This document shows positions 25,670-36,440 of a DNA stretch of 64,000 nt, piece after piece; the first letter of the stretch is position 1; each line of letters begins with the position of its first letter. Source of the DNA: Daphnia pulex. Taxonomy: Eukaryota > Arthropoda > Branchiopoda > Diplostraca > Daphniidae. Under the pieces are notes generated by a model. The model saw nothing but the letters and a program-made list of their open reading frames with translations, searched no databases and was not told the DNA's origin. The translations under genes and the position numbers were made by a program. The stretch is from assembly GCF_021134715.1 (NCBI RefSeq), contig NC_060026.1, positions 2,232,001 through 2,296,000 of the forward strand, given 5' to 3'.

Positions 25670-26522
25670 CACAGTGGCGGTATCCTACTTTCATGTAACT
25701 GCTACTCGGTACCCAGCCTACTAACCAATTGATTGAAACTACTTCTCAATTCTTCTACCTTTTCTTACTCGCCTTACTAATTTTATTAGAAACCCCTATC
25801 CGGTGTTCAACTTACTAAGGATAAACTAAACCACTTTAAATTCTTTCCTGCTTTTACTACCCACCCATTACTTAAAAAGTTTTGACCACTTCATTTACGG
25901 CATTGGTTGTAGGAGATTCCTACTGATATTATTCGGCACCAAGCTACTAACCAATTGTATCCTACTAACCGACCATTTCGATTTTATTTAACTTGGAAAG
26001 AAGACTTGATTTATTCGGGAATTGAACCCGGACCTTTGGCGTGACAGTCTAGTGCCTTACAGGCACGCCACATTGATATATACAAAAGCTACTATCCTAA
26101 CGAATACTACTTATTCCTTGTAAGTTGTAACCTACTAGTCTAAGGTACTGAATTGTTCACACTACTTATAACAAAAGTACTAAATTTTTGTAAACTACTA
26201 GCTATAACCTACATTGCTTTTATTATTGATTACTTTTTAAAATCAAACTACTAACCCTACCTGAACATACTGAATTTTTCAGACTACTAACTAAATCTTT
26301 ATAAACTGCTGGACCAACCTACTGAACAGAACTATGCCTACTAACAGTTTCACTAGGAATAACGTAAAAAGTAGGCAAATGAATGGTTAGTAGAGAATTT
26401 GTACTTAAGCAAGTACAGTAAAATACTGAATTGCGTTTCAGTACCATATTGAAGGGTACTGAAACTGTTAGGGGTGTGTAGGTACTGGAAATCGGTAAAA
26501 TAAGCAGTTTAACGCGGCTGTG
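25670..26522. mobile_element. 853-bp insertion with short inverted ends and a TACTAAC-rich body
   Basis: Comparison with copy B, which lacks it, defines the ends: CACAGTGGCGGTA at the left and, reverse-complemented, CACAGCCGCGTTA at the right, an imperfect 13-bp terminal inverted repeat flanked by CA on both sides. Inside are six exact TACTAAC words, all on the plus strand (25719, 25945, 25963, 26249, 26285, 26339), and many near-matches. It also holds a tRNA-like stretch. No coding capacity, so it is non-autonomous; the family is not recognised. Confidence 0.75.
26008..26075 (-). repeat. tRNA-like (SINE-type) sequence in the insertion
   Basis: Minus strand GGTTCAATTCC matches the polymerase III B box, preceded by GGTCCG and followed by CGAATAAATC as in a T arm. 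Upstream CTGTCAC could be an aspartate-type anticodon loop, and TGGCGTGCCTGTAAGG a weak A box. The anticodon stem does not pair, so it is a tRNA relic, not a working tRNA. Confidence 0.4.
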
Positions 26523-27585
26523 CAGGCTCAGTTCTGGTAGTCTTCCCTTTGCCTGGCTCAGGATCTTTGGCAGATCTGAGACTATTGCGTTTCGCCGCCT
26601 GTTTTCCTGCCGCTTCTACCAACTCCTTTGAGGGAGGGTTGATGGCTGACTTTCGCCGGGCCTTCGGGAGTTTCACCAGCGTAACGCCGGGATTCTCGTC
26701 GTCGAACCTTTTGAGGATCAGCTTCAACTATTTGGCGGGCGTACTTTTGGCGGCGGGCGCGTCTTTCACCACGGGCTTCAGCCGGGATATCGCCTTGCCT
26801 TTCGACGGCTTGGGCTTGGGTGGGCTGTTCTTGGGCTTGGCTTTCGACGGCTAAACTTGTCAGCCAAAGGAGGAGACTTCCGGATGTGATCTGCCTCAAT
26901 TCCAGTAATGTCCACATTGCGTAAAAAACACAAGGGAGTAAAATGAGTTTCCCCAGTATCAATACAGAAAACTTTGATGGTTCCAAGTGGGCTGAGTTCT
27001 GGTTGAAGGACTCTGGCTCGCAGCCACTCTTGGTTGACGAGCACACAATACAGTTGATAGATATCCAACTCGTTTACATTCAAGGGTGGGGACCTTGATT
27101 CTAATTTCTTCTGTGTGGCTGTAATGTAATTTTTCATGAGCAGACTCAAATGGTGTGTCACACCCCAGAAGTACACACACGGCTCTTGACGACCACGAAG
27201 AGAATCATCTACGTGGGTAACATGCAGCATCATTCTGGATACAATTTTCACCAGAATCTTCTCTGTGTTATAAAGAAAAATTCATGAGGCAAAACCAATA
27301 TTTGTAAGTGTTTGATAATATCACAAAGCCCAAAAATACTAACCTCAATCGAAAAAAGGAGTAATATGTATTACAACTGTTAAAAGTTTGTTGAAGGACA
27401 ATACCAAGGGACCATCAGCTACACTCGCGAGTCGTGACTATACAAATTACAAAAAGTCAAAAACGTTGACCGTTCATTTTCGAAATTTTCGGACGTTCAT
27501 TCGACAGCACTGCCAAATAATTCAGTGGAAACAAACGTTATGAATACAAAATGAAATATGAAAATACATGAGCTAATACTACTCC

Positions 27586-28436
27586 CACTAACCGGCGGGA
27601 TCTTCGAGGGATCGGGCCGGGCAGCTCGGTCGTTGCTGCTGCGGTTTGCTCCTCCGCTGGAGTTGGGGCCTGAGTCGGGGCCTTAGTGGGGATCGGTGTC
27701 TCCTTGAGTAGCTCCTCTTCGGCTCTGTCCGTATCGAACAGCCCCTTCAATTCGTCCTTCAAGTTCACAGGCTCAGTTCTGGTAGTCTTCCCTTTGCCTT
27801 GCTCAGGATCTTTGGCAGATCTGAGACTATTGCGTCTCGCCGCCTGTTTTCCTGCCGCTTCTACCAACTCCTTTGAGGGAGGGTTGATGGTTGACTTTCG
27901 CCGGGCCTTCGGGAGTTTCACCAGCGTAACGCCGGGATTCTCGTCGTCGAACCTTTTGAGGATCAGCTTCAACTCTTTGGCTGGCGTACTTTTGGCGGCG
28001 GGCGCGTCTTTCACTACGGGCTTCGGCCGGGATATCGCCTTGCCTTTCGACGGCTAAACTTGTCAGCCAAAGGAGGAGACTTCCGGATGTGATCTGCCTC
28101 AATTCCAGTAATGTCCACATTGCGTAAAAAACACAAGGGAGTAAAATGAGTTTCCCCAGTATCAATACAGAAAACTTTGATGGTTCCAAGTGGGCTGAGT
28201 TCTGGTTGAAGGACTCTGGCTCGCAGCCACTCTTGGTTGACGAGCACACAATACAGTTGATAGATATCCAACTCGTTTACATTCAAGGGTGGGGACCTTG
28301 ATTCTAATTTCTTCTGTGTGGCTGTAATGTAATTTTTCATGAGCAGACTCAAATGGTGTGTCACACCCCAGAAGTACACACACGGCTCTTGACGACCACG
28401 AAGAGAATCATCTACGTGGGTAACATGCAGCATCAT
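27586..28436 (-). CDS. Tudor-domain protein gene, copy B, 3'-truncated
   Basis: Tandem partner of copy A. From the ATG at 28436 it reads the same Tudor-type domain (YFWGVTHHLSLLMKNYI to ADHIRKSPPLADK), then the TTTAG frame step, PSKGKAISRPKPVVKDAPAA, KELKLILKRFDDENPG with no nonsense codon, DELKGLFDTDRAEEELLKE and PGPIPRRSRRLV. Compared with copy A it lacks 36 bases between two CCGTCGAAAG direct repeats, and its acidic tail is cut at the duplication junction, adding a few unrelated residues. A 5' UTR intron probably ends just before the ATG. Unless the TTTAG step is spliced or is an error, the frame is broken, so function is doubtful. Confidence 0.6.
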
Positions 28437-29301
28437 TCTGGATACAATTTTCACCAGAATCTTCTCTGTGTTATAAAGAAAAATTCATGAGGCAAAACCA
28501 ATATTTGTATGTGTTTGATAATATCACAAAGCCTAAAAATACTAACCTCAATCGAAAAAAGGAGTAATATGTATTACAACTGTTAAAAGTTTGTTGAAGG
28601 ACAATACCAAGGGACCATCAGCTACACTCGCGAGTCGTGACTATACAAATTACAAAAAGTCAAAGACGTTGACCGTTCATTTTCGAAATTTTCGGACGTT
28701 CATTCGACAGCACTGCCAAATAATTCAGTGGAAACAAACGTTATGAATACAAACTGAAATATGAAAATACATGAGCTAATAATTTTAATTCAAAGTTTTT
28801 ATGACTTGATTAAAATAATTAAAATTCTAAAATGCGAAAGTAATATTATAGCTCTGGTAAAATTTCAAGGACAAAAAAATTTATTAGATCGACTGGCTCG
28901 ATCATTTTTCAAGATGGCAACTCCCCAGAGGATAAATACAGCCGAAAATGAAAATTGAAAATCTGATAGATTCACTTTCACTAGTTCCACTGCATCACCA
29001 TTACATCGTTTTACTCAAATCAGTGTCGTTTTTCATTTTTTGCCAAATTGTGTAAAAGATGAAAAAGAGTGTGTAATCTGTGCAGATATTGTGTTCCGTT
29101 CGTATGCTGCGCAGACATGTTGATGCTTGTGTATAGTTCACTTTCGTACTAGCGAGTATACCAGTCTCACGAGTGCGTTTTTTGCTGGGTTCCGTTTTGA
29201 ACGAGGCGTAGATATGCGCGTGTTGTTAACTACACTAGTACAAGTGATCTAAGCCCTCCCTTCGAAGGGTGGTCCCGCACAGTTTTTCAGTGTCTATTAA
29301 G
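28437..29301. other. Tudor gene 5' flank, then segment shared with the 5.94-kb units
   Basis: Up to about 28785 the sequence repeats the 5' flank of copy A (27236-27585). The stretch 28770-28960 resembles 32700-32950 in the tandem units, and 29140-29300 resembles the tim promoter side (compare 35735-35870). No gene seen. Confidence 0.55.
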
Positions 29302-29924
29302 CATGGCCTACTATAATTACGGCCCATCGGCTGGCTACGTTGCCGAATGGTTCCCAGCCCCTACCCCTTCCCATCCCCACTTTTCATAGCCAGAGGGTCG
29401 TAATCAACTTCAGAAAGTTCCACATTCCATGTCATCTTTCCGCGGTTTAAATTTTTTTGATCGTCAGTCTGTTTGGGCATGGTCAGAGTCAGTTGAAAGT
29501 AAGCGATTGGCAGTCTATTGGGTATAGCGGTGGATTTCCATACGAGTTGTAATAGGTTCAAATCTTTGCAAGTCTTAATCAATTTTCATAATTTTTCCTT
29601 GTTTTTCCTATATTTTTAAAGCGAATTAGATGGAATGCCTAGATTCTGTAAAAAATGCGAGTTTTTTCACATTTTTCAAAACAAAATCTGAATTTGCTTT
29701 TTTTCTAAGTTCTTGCCAAAGAAAACTGACTCTGACCATGCCCAAACAGACTGACGATCAAAAAAAATTTAAACCGCGGAAAGATGACATGGAATGTGGA
29801 ACTTTCTGAAGTTGATTACGACCCTCTGGCTATGAAAAGTAGGGGATGGGAAGGGGTAGGGGCTGGGAACCATTCGGCAACAGGGAGATAGCCAGCCGAT
29901 GGGCCGTAATTATAGTAGGCCATG
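29302..29924. mobile_element. 623-bp foldback element with about 195-bp inverted arms
   Basis: Left arm 29302-29494 starts CATGGCCTACTATAATTACG; right arm 29726-29924 ends CGTAATTATAGTAGGCCATG. The arms match over nearly their whole length, including GGGCATGGTCAGAGTCAGT near the loop side. The same site in the tandem units (35865-35876 and 41805-41816) is empty and reads GTCTATAAAG, so the insertion is real. It has no coding capacity. It sits just upstream of the TATAAAG of the most upstream tim-like promoter. Confidence 0.85.
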
Positions 29925-30502
29925 CTAGTATAAAGAGACGAAAAACCCCTCAGTCCCTCTACTTGTCATCAGTTAAGACATTGCTATGATGGGTGATCTT
30001 CAGTTCCCCCCATCTCATACATTTCCTGCGTGAGTCAAATAGTCTTCCACATTTGAAGAAACAAAAGGATTTCACCAGTTTGTGTACGATCAAATTATTG
30101 ATTATTATTAACTACACACGAATTTCCTTTTAATTTGTACTTCTTTTCAGAGATCGAAGCGAAGATACAAGATAGCTATCGGAAATATTTCTTCAATTTA
30201 ACCGTTATATCTTGCGATGTCGTAAAATTCTGTCTTTGCAACCCCATTTTCCACCCTACAATTTTGCAACCGCTTCATGGAGTTGCGAAAAGAGAGATGC
30301 TCAAAAGGCAGTCTGGTGTCAGGTCTCTAGCAAGAAAAGAGAAGGTAATCTCCATCTGTTTTTGAACAAAATCTCCTCTTTAATTAATACCCATATTTTC
30401 CAACATTTCAGTGTCGTAATCAGGTTTAATAGCCTACTTATTACGAATCAGTTTGGAACACTGTGATGAGTTATTTACTGGCAGCATTTGAGTCGATTAA
30501 AA

Positions 30503-30969
30503 ATAGATCACTGGATCAAGTTAAGTGGAGAGGTCCCTTGTTTGTCCCTCATCCCATTGGGGAGTTTTCACAACAACAAGTACTGCATGGACCCTGAATG
30601 TTTGAGTGAGTATTTAATGAATAAACGTCATCGTTTAATTATATAGACAATGCAAGGCGATTTCTATTGTTGTTTGTCGATCGATTCTGTCATCCGCTGC
30701 TATCTGAACGTAAACTTTTTTTCTCGAAAGATAACCTCAAAGAAATTAACGCCAAATTAAGTTGTGAGGAACCCAATACTCGCCCACTTCGACACGCTAT
30801 CGGCTTTTTCAACGTTCTCAACGAGGTATAAATGTTGAAGCAGTCGAAATCAAATCAAGAAATAATTAATTGAATTTTATTATTTACAGGATGTCATTCC
30901 CATCCTACTCATACTCAGCAGCAAGGATCAGCCCACCATATTCCCGAGCATATTCCGTACAACAATCAA
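30503..30969 (+). pseudogene. tim exons 1-3, duplicate I, start codon lost
   Basis: Exons correspond to 42381-42829 of the complete gene. The start codon is ATA here (30503). The coding reading otherwise continues (PLGSFHNNKYCMDPECL, then KEINAKLSCEEPNTRPLRRA, then DVIPILLILSSKDQPTIFPS). Exon 3 has 6-base and 12-base in-frame extra stretches. Exon 4 and later are absent; sHSP exons follow. Confidence 0.85.
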
Positions 30970-31168
30970 GTAAGTGACATCATCATTTTTGTCTGAGCAA
31001 TTATTTTATTGTTGGTTTTGACAACAAATGTTTTTTATCGTGCAGTTAAAAAAGAAACGTTGCAATCTCATCTACAGCGTTTAAAACGATTCCCATTGAT
31101 CTGACCAACAAATTGTTTGTTATTCAATTATTGGGTGTGTCTGTGAACTAAGAATGTTGTTTATTCAG

Positions 31169-31688
31169 GTGATGGTCGATGTATCGCATTTCCAGCCAAA
31201 CGAGATCTCTGTGAAGACGACCGACAATAACATCATTGTTCACGTGAGTCTAATTATAACAATAACATTTCCTTTAGTGTAAGCTATATTGTGTAAATTT
31301 TTTTTTTTTTTTTAGCCAAGCATGAGGAACGCAAGGATCAATTCTCACACGTCTCGCGGGAGTAAGTTAGTATTCCATTATAGGTTTAATTTAATCATAA
31401 AAGCTAAATATTTTCTTAATTAGATTTCGTCGTCGCGTTACCATTCCCCAAGGAGTGAATCCCGAGACAGTGACGTCCACCATGTCGCCCGAAGGAATTT
31501 TGACCATCATGGCTCCAAAAATGATGCTTGAAGGTTAATTTCAAATATAAATTTTTGTTGTGCAAATAAGTCTAATTTCTCCCATTGGATATGTATAATT
31601 CTCAGGCTCAAAAGAACGAGTCATCCCAATTACGATGACTCGGACTGCTGGATTGACCAATTCTCCGACTCCAATCCAAGGAAATTAG
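31169..31688 (+). pseudogene. sHSP exons 2-5, duplicate I
   Basis: Copy of exons 2-5 of the gene at 11265, without exon 1. Exon 2 has lost one G before the donor (CAC then GTGAGT), so exon 2 joined to exon 3 would be out of frame. It stands directly downstream of the tim exon 3 duplicate. Confidence 0.88.
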
Positions 31689-31997
31689 GACGTGGTGACT
31701 TTTGTGATGGTAAAAGAAAAAAAAAAGGATCGTTTCTATTTTCATTTTTCCTTTCCTCCTTGAAATTTGCAGTGATAGGTGTGAGTGTTTGTGTTGGTTG
31801 GTGTCGATCATGTTGATGGGCTTAAAATTCACATTTCAATAAGTAATAAAATTATTAATATTCCATTGTGAATGGCGGAAATACTGTATGTACAAACTTT
31901 ATTCACCGAATGGTTAACAAGCAAATCAGATAAAGGTAATTTCCGGTCATTTCAGCTCAAAAAATTTCGACGTGCTAAACATTTTGTTTTGAAACAG

Positions 31998-32100
31998 TAC
32001 CGTTGGAACGACTCTCCTTTTAATGAGTCGATATCCGAAAGACAATTTGCCTGGATTTAATCAAATTTTGATAGAAAGAGATATTGACAATAATTATTTT
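31998..32100 (+). pseudogene. ankyrin-like repeat relic, duplicate I
   Basis: RWNDSPFNESISERQFAWI followed in another frame by NQILIERDIDNN corresponds to one frameshifted repeat of the gene at 24785. The copy in unit II (37938-38040) is identical. Confidence 0.5.
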
Positions 32101-33383
32101 AATTGATGGCAAACCATAGCCTACTCTACTGCTATGCACGAAACATAAACACTTCGCCTGAAATGAAAAAAACAAAACAAAAAAACTGTCGAGTGTCGTC
32201 TGCTAATCATGAGAATCGATTCGAAAAAAAAATTCTGTTAATTTTTTGTTTTTGTTTTTGAATCTTGGACTCTATCAATATAGCGTTATTCTATGTAGGA
32301 TAATGAACTTCTTAGAGATCCAGAAAATAGTTAGGAAAAAAAGCAAATTCAAATATGTCTAAAAATGTGTACTAAAGAGGACGCCCATGCTCTAGTGGTT
32401 AGCGCGTCGGCATTTACTGATACAACATGATAATCAATCTGATGAATGGAATAATGACTAAATGTGATCATTTGCCCTCCATGACTACACAAAGCGCATG
32501 GCTATGCGTGGTAATTTCACAGTGTGGAAGCCCTGGACTCATAACCCGGTACGTGTATCTAATGGGAACCTGTTGGGTTAATTATTAGTTGTATTTGTTA
32601 TTTATTTTAAGTTAATTTTCCAAAAAATACGGCACTACGGGAGTTTACGAAAGTATACACATCATCAAGATTCCTTGTCAGTGGCTCAAATGCTATAACA
32701 CGCTAAATTTTTTTAAAGCGTAGATTTCTTTAAAATCATTTTTTCTTTGCTTTTAAGAGGTACATAGTCTAATAATGAATAATTAAGTTATTCAAGTCAT
32801 CACTTGATTACCAATTCAAATTCAAAAGTAATTTCTCGAACACAACAAAGATGTATTAGATGGACTGGCTTGAATTTGAATATTTTTCAAGAAGGGAACT
32901 CCCCACTCCCCAAAGGATAAATATTAAATAGCCGAAAATCTGACTGATGCCCCAAGAAACAAAAGAGAAGAATATACGTAGGCCTACACATCCGGTGCTG
33001 AGGAACTAAACACCAGATGCTGTCTACTATTCCGGCTACGCCAGATCCATGGACCATGGCAGACTCACCTACGCATCACATCATCTCATCTGATTGGTAG
33101 ATCATTAGATGTTAGGTATAATCAAATCAGAGCAATAATGCATATAGCATTATAATTTTGATACGTATTAATTTGACAACCAGAGAAATAATAGCAAATG
33201 CAATTCTTATAAATCATTTTATTACGTTTTCCTATTAAATGTCTGTGCCTGAGAAAAAAACATGCGACTATTTAAATACGATGAATTCGTGTTCATGTAC
33301 ATAAGTATAAAATTTTGAGACAAATGTTGGCCAAATATTAAGAAATTTTACATAGAAGACGAGGGGGGTGCACCATCAAGTTG
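32101..33383. other. AT-rich spacer with a tRNA-half-like sequence
   Basis: No gene. CCCATGCTCTAGTGGTTAGC followed by GCGTCGGCA (about 32383-32412) looks like the 5' half of a tRNA, with a distant CATAACCCGG near 32540; no full cloverleaf forms. The same occurs in unit II. Confidence 0.4.
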
Positions 33384-34164
33384 CTAATCAAGGCTAATAT
33401 CCGAAAAAGAGTCAGACATATCATCTTCATCTGCCTTGCGGAGTGTTTCAAAAATTTCACCCATAAGTAAGGAGAAAATCCTTTCTGCAGTATTGCTGGT
33501 TGCAACTGTGGAATCAGAATTAGCCAATGTTTCATTTTGTACTTTCAACTCCTCTTCTTTCTTCTTCTTGTCATTCAGCCTCTCGATCCTCTGCTTCTTG
33601 CACTGCTGTTGAAACTTTTTGAATGTTTTGTTTCTTTTCTTTTTAGTGGGGCCTTCGGTGGTTGGCTCCACCACTGCATCCGTTTCAATAGTTAAATCTG
33701 AGTTTCCATGAAAAATGTATAAGTTGTCTTTAGACCCTGCATATATCGATAACTTTCTGTTACTGAAATTATGCACAACAGTTAAAATAGAAAGAAGTCA
33801 ATTACCTCCTGGTTCCTCAACAACAAAAAAAAGTTCGTCTTGTTCTTCTGGGGATATTTCTATTTGTAGAAATTCATCGTCTTCAATCTCACTTGCAGGT
33901 TTCACATCATCATATAAGCCCGCTGTAACAACAGAAATAAAGAATTACCTTTCAATAAAATGTAAAAAAAAAAAAAATACGTACGTTTTTTGGCTTTTCC
34001 ACATTCCCTGCACACAGTTCGCTTGGCAAAGTTCATAAATGAGCAGCTAAATTGCAATAGAGAAAAAGCGTTATTTACGTAATTCCAGCAGTCTTAACAT
34101 CCAGATCCAGTTATTACCCAAACCGTGAACAAATCCAATCTCCGGGAACAACTGGAACTTCCAT
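33384..34164 (-). CDS. RanBP2-type zinc-finger protein, copy I
   Basis: Four exons, 34164-34118, 34046-33985, 33922-33806 and 33736-33384, sum to 193 codons including the stop. The N-terminus (MEVPVVPGDWICSRFGC, then SFMNFAKRTVCRECGKAKK) fits the RanBP2 finger pattern W.C....C...NF......C..C, assembled across an intron. These fingers bind single-stranded RNA (ZRANB2 type) or ubiquitin. An acidic middle (SEIEDDEFLQIEISPEEQDE), a basic stretch (TEGPTKKKRNKTFKKFQQQ and KKQRIERLNDKKKKEEE) that may be a nuclear signal or coiled coil, and an acidic end (DEDDMSDSFSDISLD) follow. The family member is not known to me. No breaks, and decayed relatives lie at 12.9-14.6 kb. Confidence 0.75.
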
Positions 34165-36440
34165 TTCAAACTTAAACACGCCGGTAATTTGTTGACATAA
34201 CTTCACCACTCAAAACCACTGTTCAAAAGCTGAGCCTGCTGAGACTTATTTTGCTCACCCTTCCTCTATTTTAGGTCAAGTAAAGCCGTGGTTGCTCGTT
34301 TGCCATCTAGTGGCGATATTAAAAACTGTCCAAGAGGAAGGGCAGAGGAAAATTGATTAAAATCGGCTGTAATTCGGCTTCAAGTGTGGGCTAATAGAAT
34401 GCCAAAATTGACTTATGATGATTTGTAATTCCTAACAAATGTGAGCAGCTTTAGAACGGAGGAACTGACTATTAGAGATGGTCTAACGGGCCAAAAACGT
34501 ATAGTCTGCTTCTGCTAGCAGAAGACGTGGGACGACAAGAAAAAGAAAAGCAAAGCAAAACTCTAAACTCCGAAACAGATTTTGTGTCATCAACTCATCA
34601 ATCATCATGATCAATTGCGGATACAAAACACATTTACGATGGAACGTGGAACTATAGAGGTTTTCTGTATTGATGAAAGTACTATAAACATAATTCTCAC
34701 CTCTGTTTGTAAATTATTTATGCAGGATGAAACGAAGAAAACCTAAAACTGTATCCACCTGCTAGTTATAATTTTCTAAACAACAGGTATGCTATTTATG
34801 GGTATGATAGTCATCAGTGGAATGGGTTTTTTAAGAGATTTCATGTTTGGAATCATAACGGGAAATAAATATAGTTGGGCAACCACCAACCATGAAAAAT
34901 CGTAATATTTCTGCTTGGTTGAAATAATGAACTACTGGCCACCAGTGATTGAATGAAAATTGTAACCATTAAAACAGAAAATGCCTGTATCGTGTTTGTA
35001 AAACTTGTGCATATAATATTCTAACCAAAAGCTTTACATCTGGAAACAAGCTACTGATTCTAGATGCCAACCGGCCAAACCCTGGCTACAGCTATTTTTG
35101 GTTTAAGAACTTGAGAACATAGAGCACTCTAATAAGTATATTTAAGGTAATCATAGAACTTTTAACATTTTTTTGCTATTCAATAATTAGGCTATAAAGA
35201 GATCTGTAGCTAGATGCGTATCCTCTCTAGGAGGTCCTCTCTAGGAGTCACCGTGCTTTTCGTCGACGCAAAGTGGTCCTACCAAACACAAAGTTGTTGT
35301 CCTGTAAGAAAACGTGATCACGTCAAAGATTCCAAATAAAAAATTGTTTAATGAAAGCCCACAATTTTTACAACCGTTTCACATGTCAGCAAACCAGTAT
35401 CAACGATTTCGATTAACCAATTAGATAGTAGGTGTGATCCATTCACATTTTTTCTCAGTCCAATCTTCATTGTTAGCGTACTAGTTAAATGCTTTTACAA
35501 ATTTACGGTCTCTAACTTGAAAGTTATCTTGCAAATTTTCTGTCTTTTTTTTCTAGAACTAATTGAAGGTTTAAAAGAAGTTCTATTTGTCGCTTTTTTG
35601 CAGATGTAGTTGTTTGTCCTAATTATACAGAAATGATTTTTATTGATAAAATGACCGAATTTATTTTGTAGATTATGGAAATCAACAGAATAAGACGTCC
35701 GTGGAAGTCTAGAAAGGTTTGCTACCGACGAAATTTATAAACCAGTCTCAAGATTGCAGACTCTGCTGTGTTCCGTTTTGAACGAGGTGCAGACATGCGC
35801 GTGTAGTTAGCTATACAAGTGATCTAAGCCCTCCCTTCGATTGGTGAACTCCGCGCAGTTCCCCAGGTCTATAAAGAGACGAAAAACCCCTATGCTTGTC
35901 AATTTGTTAATAAGACATCGCTATGATGGGTGATATTCAGTGCCACTCATCTCTTAAATTTCTTGCGCGAGTGGGATAGTCTTCCACTTATTCAAGAAAC
36001 AAAAGGATTTGACAACTTTGGGTAAGATCAAATTATTGATTATTATTAACTACACACGCATTTCTTTTTAATTTATACTTCTTTTCAGAGATCGAAGCGA
36101 AGATACAAGATAGCTATCGGAAATATTTCTTCAATTTAACCGTTATATCTTGCGATGTCGTAAAATTCTGTCTTTGCAACCCCATTTTCCACCCTACAAT
36201 TTTGCAACCGCTTCATGGAGTTGCGAAAAGAGAGATGCTCAAAAGGCAGTCTGGTGTCAGGTCTCTAGCAAGAAAAGAGAAGGTAATCTCTATCTGTTTT
36301 TGAACAAAATCTCCTCTTTAATTAATACCCATATTTTCCAACATTTCAGTGTCGTAATCAGGTTTAATAGCCTACTTATTACGAATCAGTTTGGAACACT
36401 GTGATGAGTTATTTACTGGCAGCATTTGAGTCGATTAAAA
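34165..36440. other. non-coding part of unit I: zinc-finger upstream region and tim-like promoter II
   Basis: About 1.5 kb AT-rich, with a 13-base tandem repeat (TCCTCTCTAGGAG twice, near 35220) and a 12-base palindrome ACGTGATCACGT at 35312-35323. From about 35735 it follows the tim promoter, with TATAAAG at 35870-35876. Unit II repeats all of it. Confidence 0.6.

Larger units (their letters stand above)
25319..27233 (-). pseudogene. Tudor-domain protein gene, copy A, split by an insertion
   Basis: From an ATG at 27233 (MMLHVTHVDDSLRG) it reads a Tudor-type domain: YFWGVTHHLSLLMKNYI, IYQLYCVLVNQEWLRARVL, GTIKVFCIDTGETHF and LCFLRNVDITG, ending ADHIRKSPPLADK. A frame step at TTTAG follows, then a Lys/Pro-rich stretch (PSKAKPKNSPPKPKPSKGK), an in-frame TAG before LKLILKRFDDENPGVTLVKL, and a basic region. 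At 26522-25670 an 853-bp insertion breaks it. The end resumes with PGPIPRRSRRLVDSSSESE and an acidic, Lys-rich tail to the stop at 25319. The nonsense codon plus the insertion point to a dead gene. Tudor domains bind methylarginine, usually in piRNA work. Confidence 0.7.
30150..36079. repeat. 5.94-kb tandem unit I
   Basis: Matches the following 5.94 kb almost base for base. Differences I noticed: one transition near 30353, one missing G at 31243 and one T fewer in a T-run near 31305. The unit carries tim 5' exons, sHSP exons 2-5, an ankyrin relic, the RanBP2-type zinc-finger gene and a 1.5-kb tim promoter side. Exact edges cannot be fixed because both flanks are diverged homologues. Confidence 0.93.

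Noticed and set aside
26549-26854. Plus-strand frame opposite the Tudor copy A (and 27686-28057)
   Set aside because: Antisense shadow of the Lys/Pro-rich minus-strand coding sequence.
32378-32412. tRNA gene at the TAGTGGTTAGCGCG stretch (and in unit II)
   Set aside because: Only a 5' half is present; no B box at the right distance and no cloverleaf.
33715-34038. Plus-strand 107-codon frame (also 39655-39978)
   Set aside because: It is the antisense shadow of the spliced zinc-finger gene and contains its introns.
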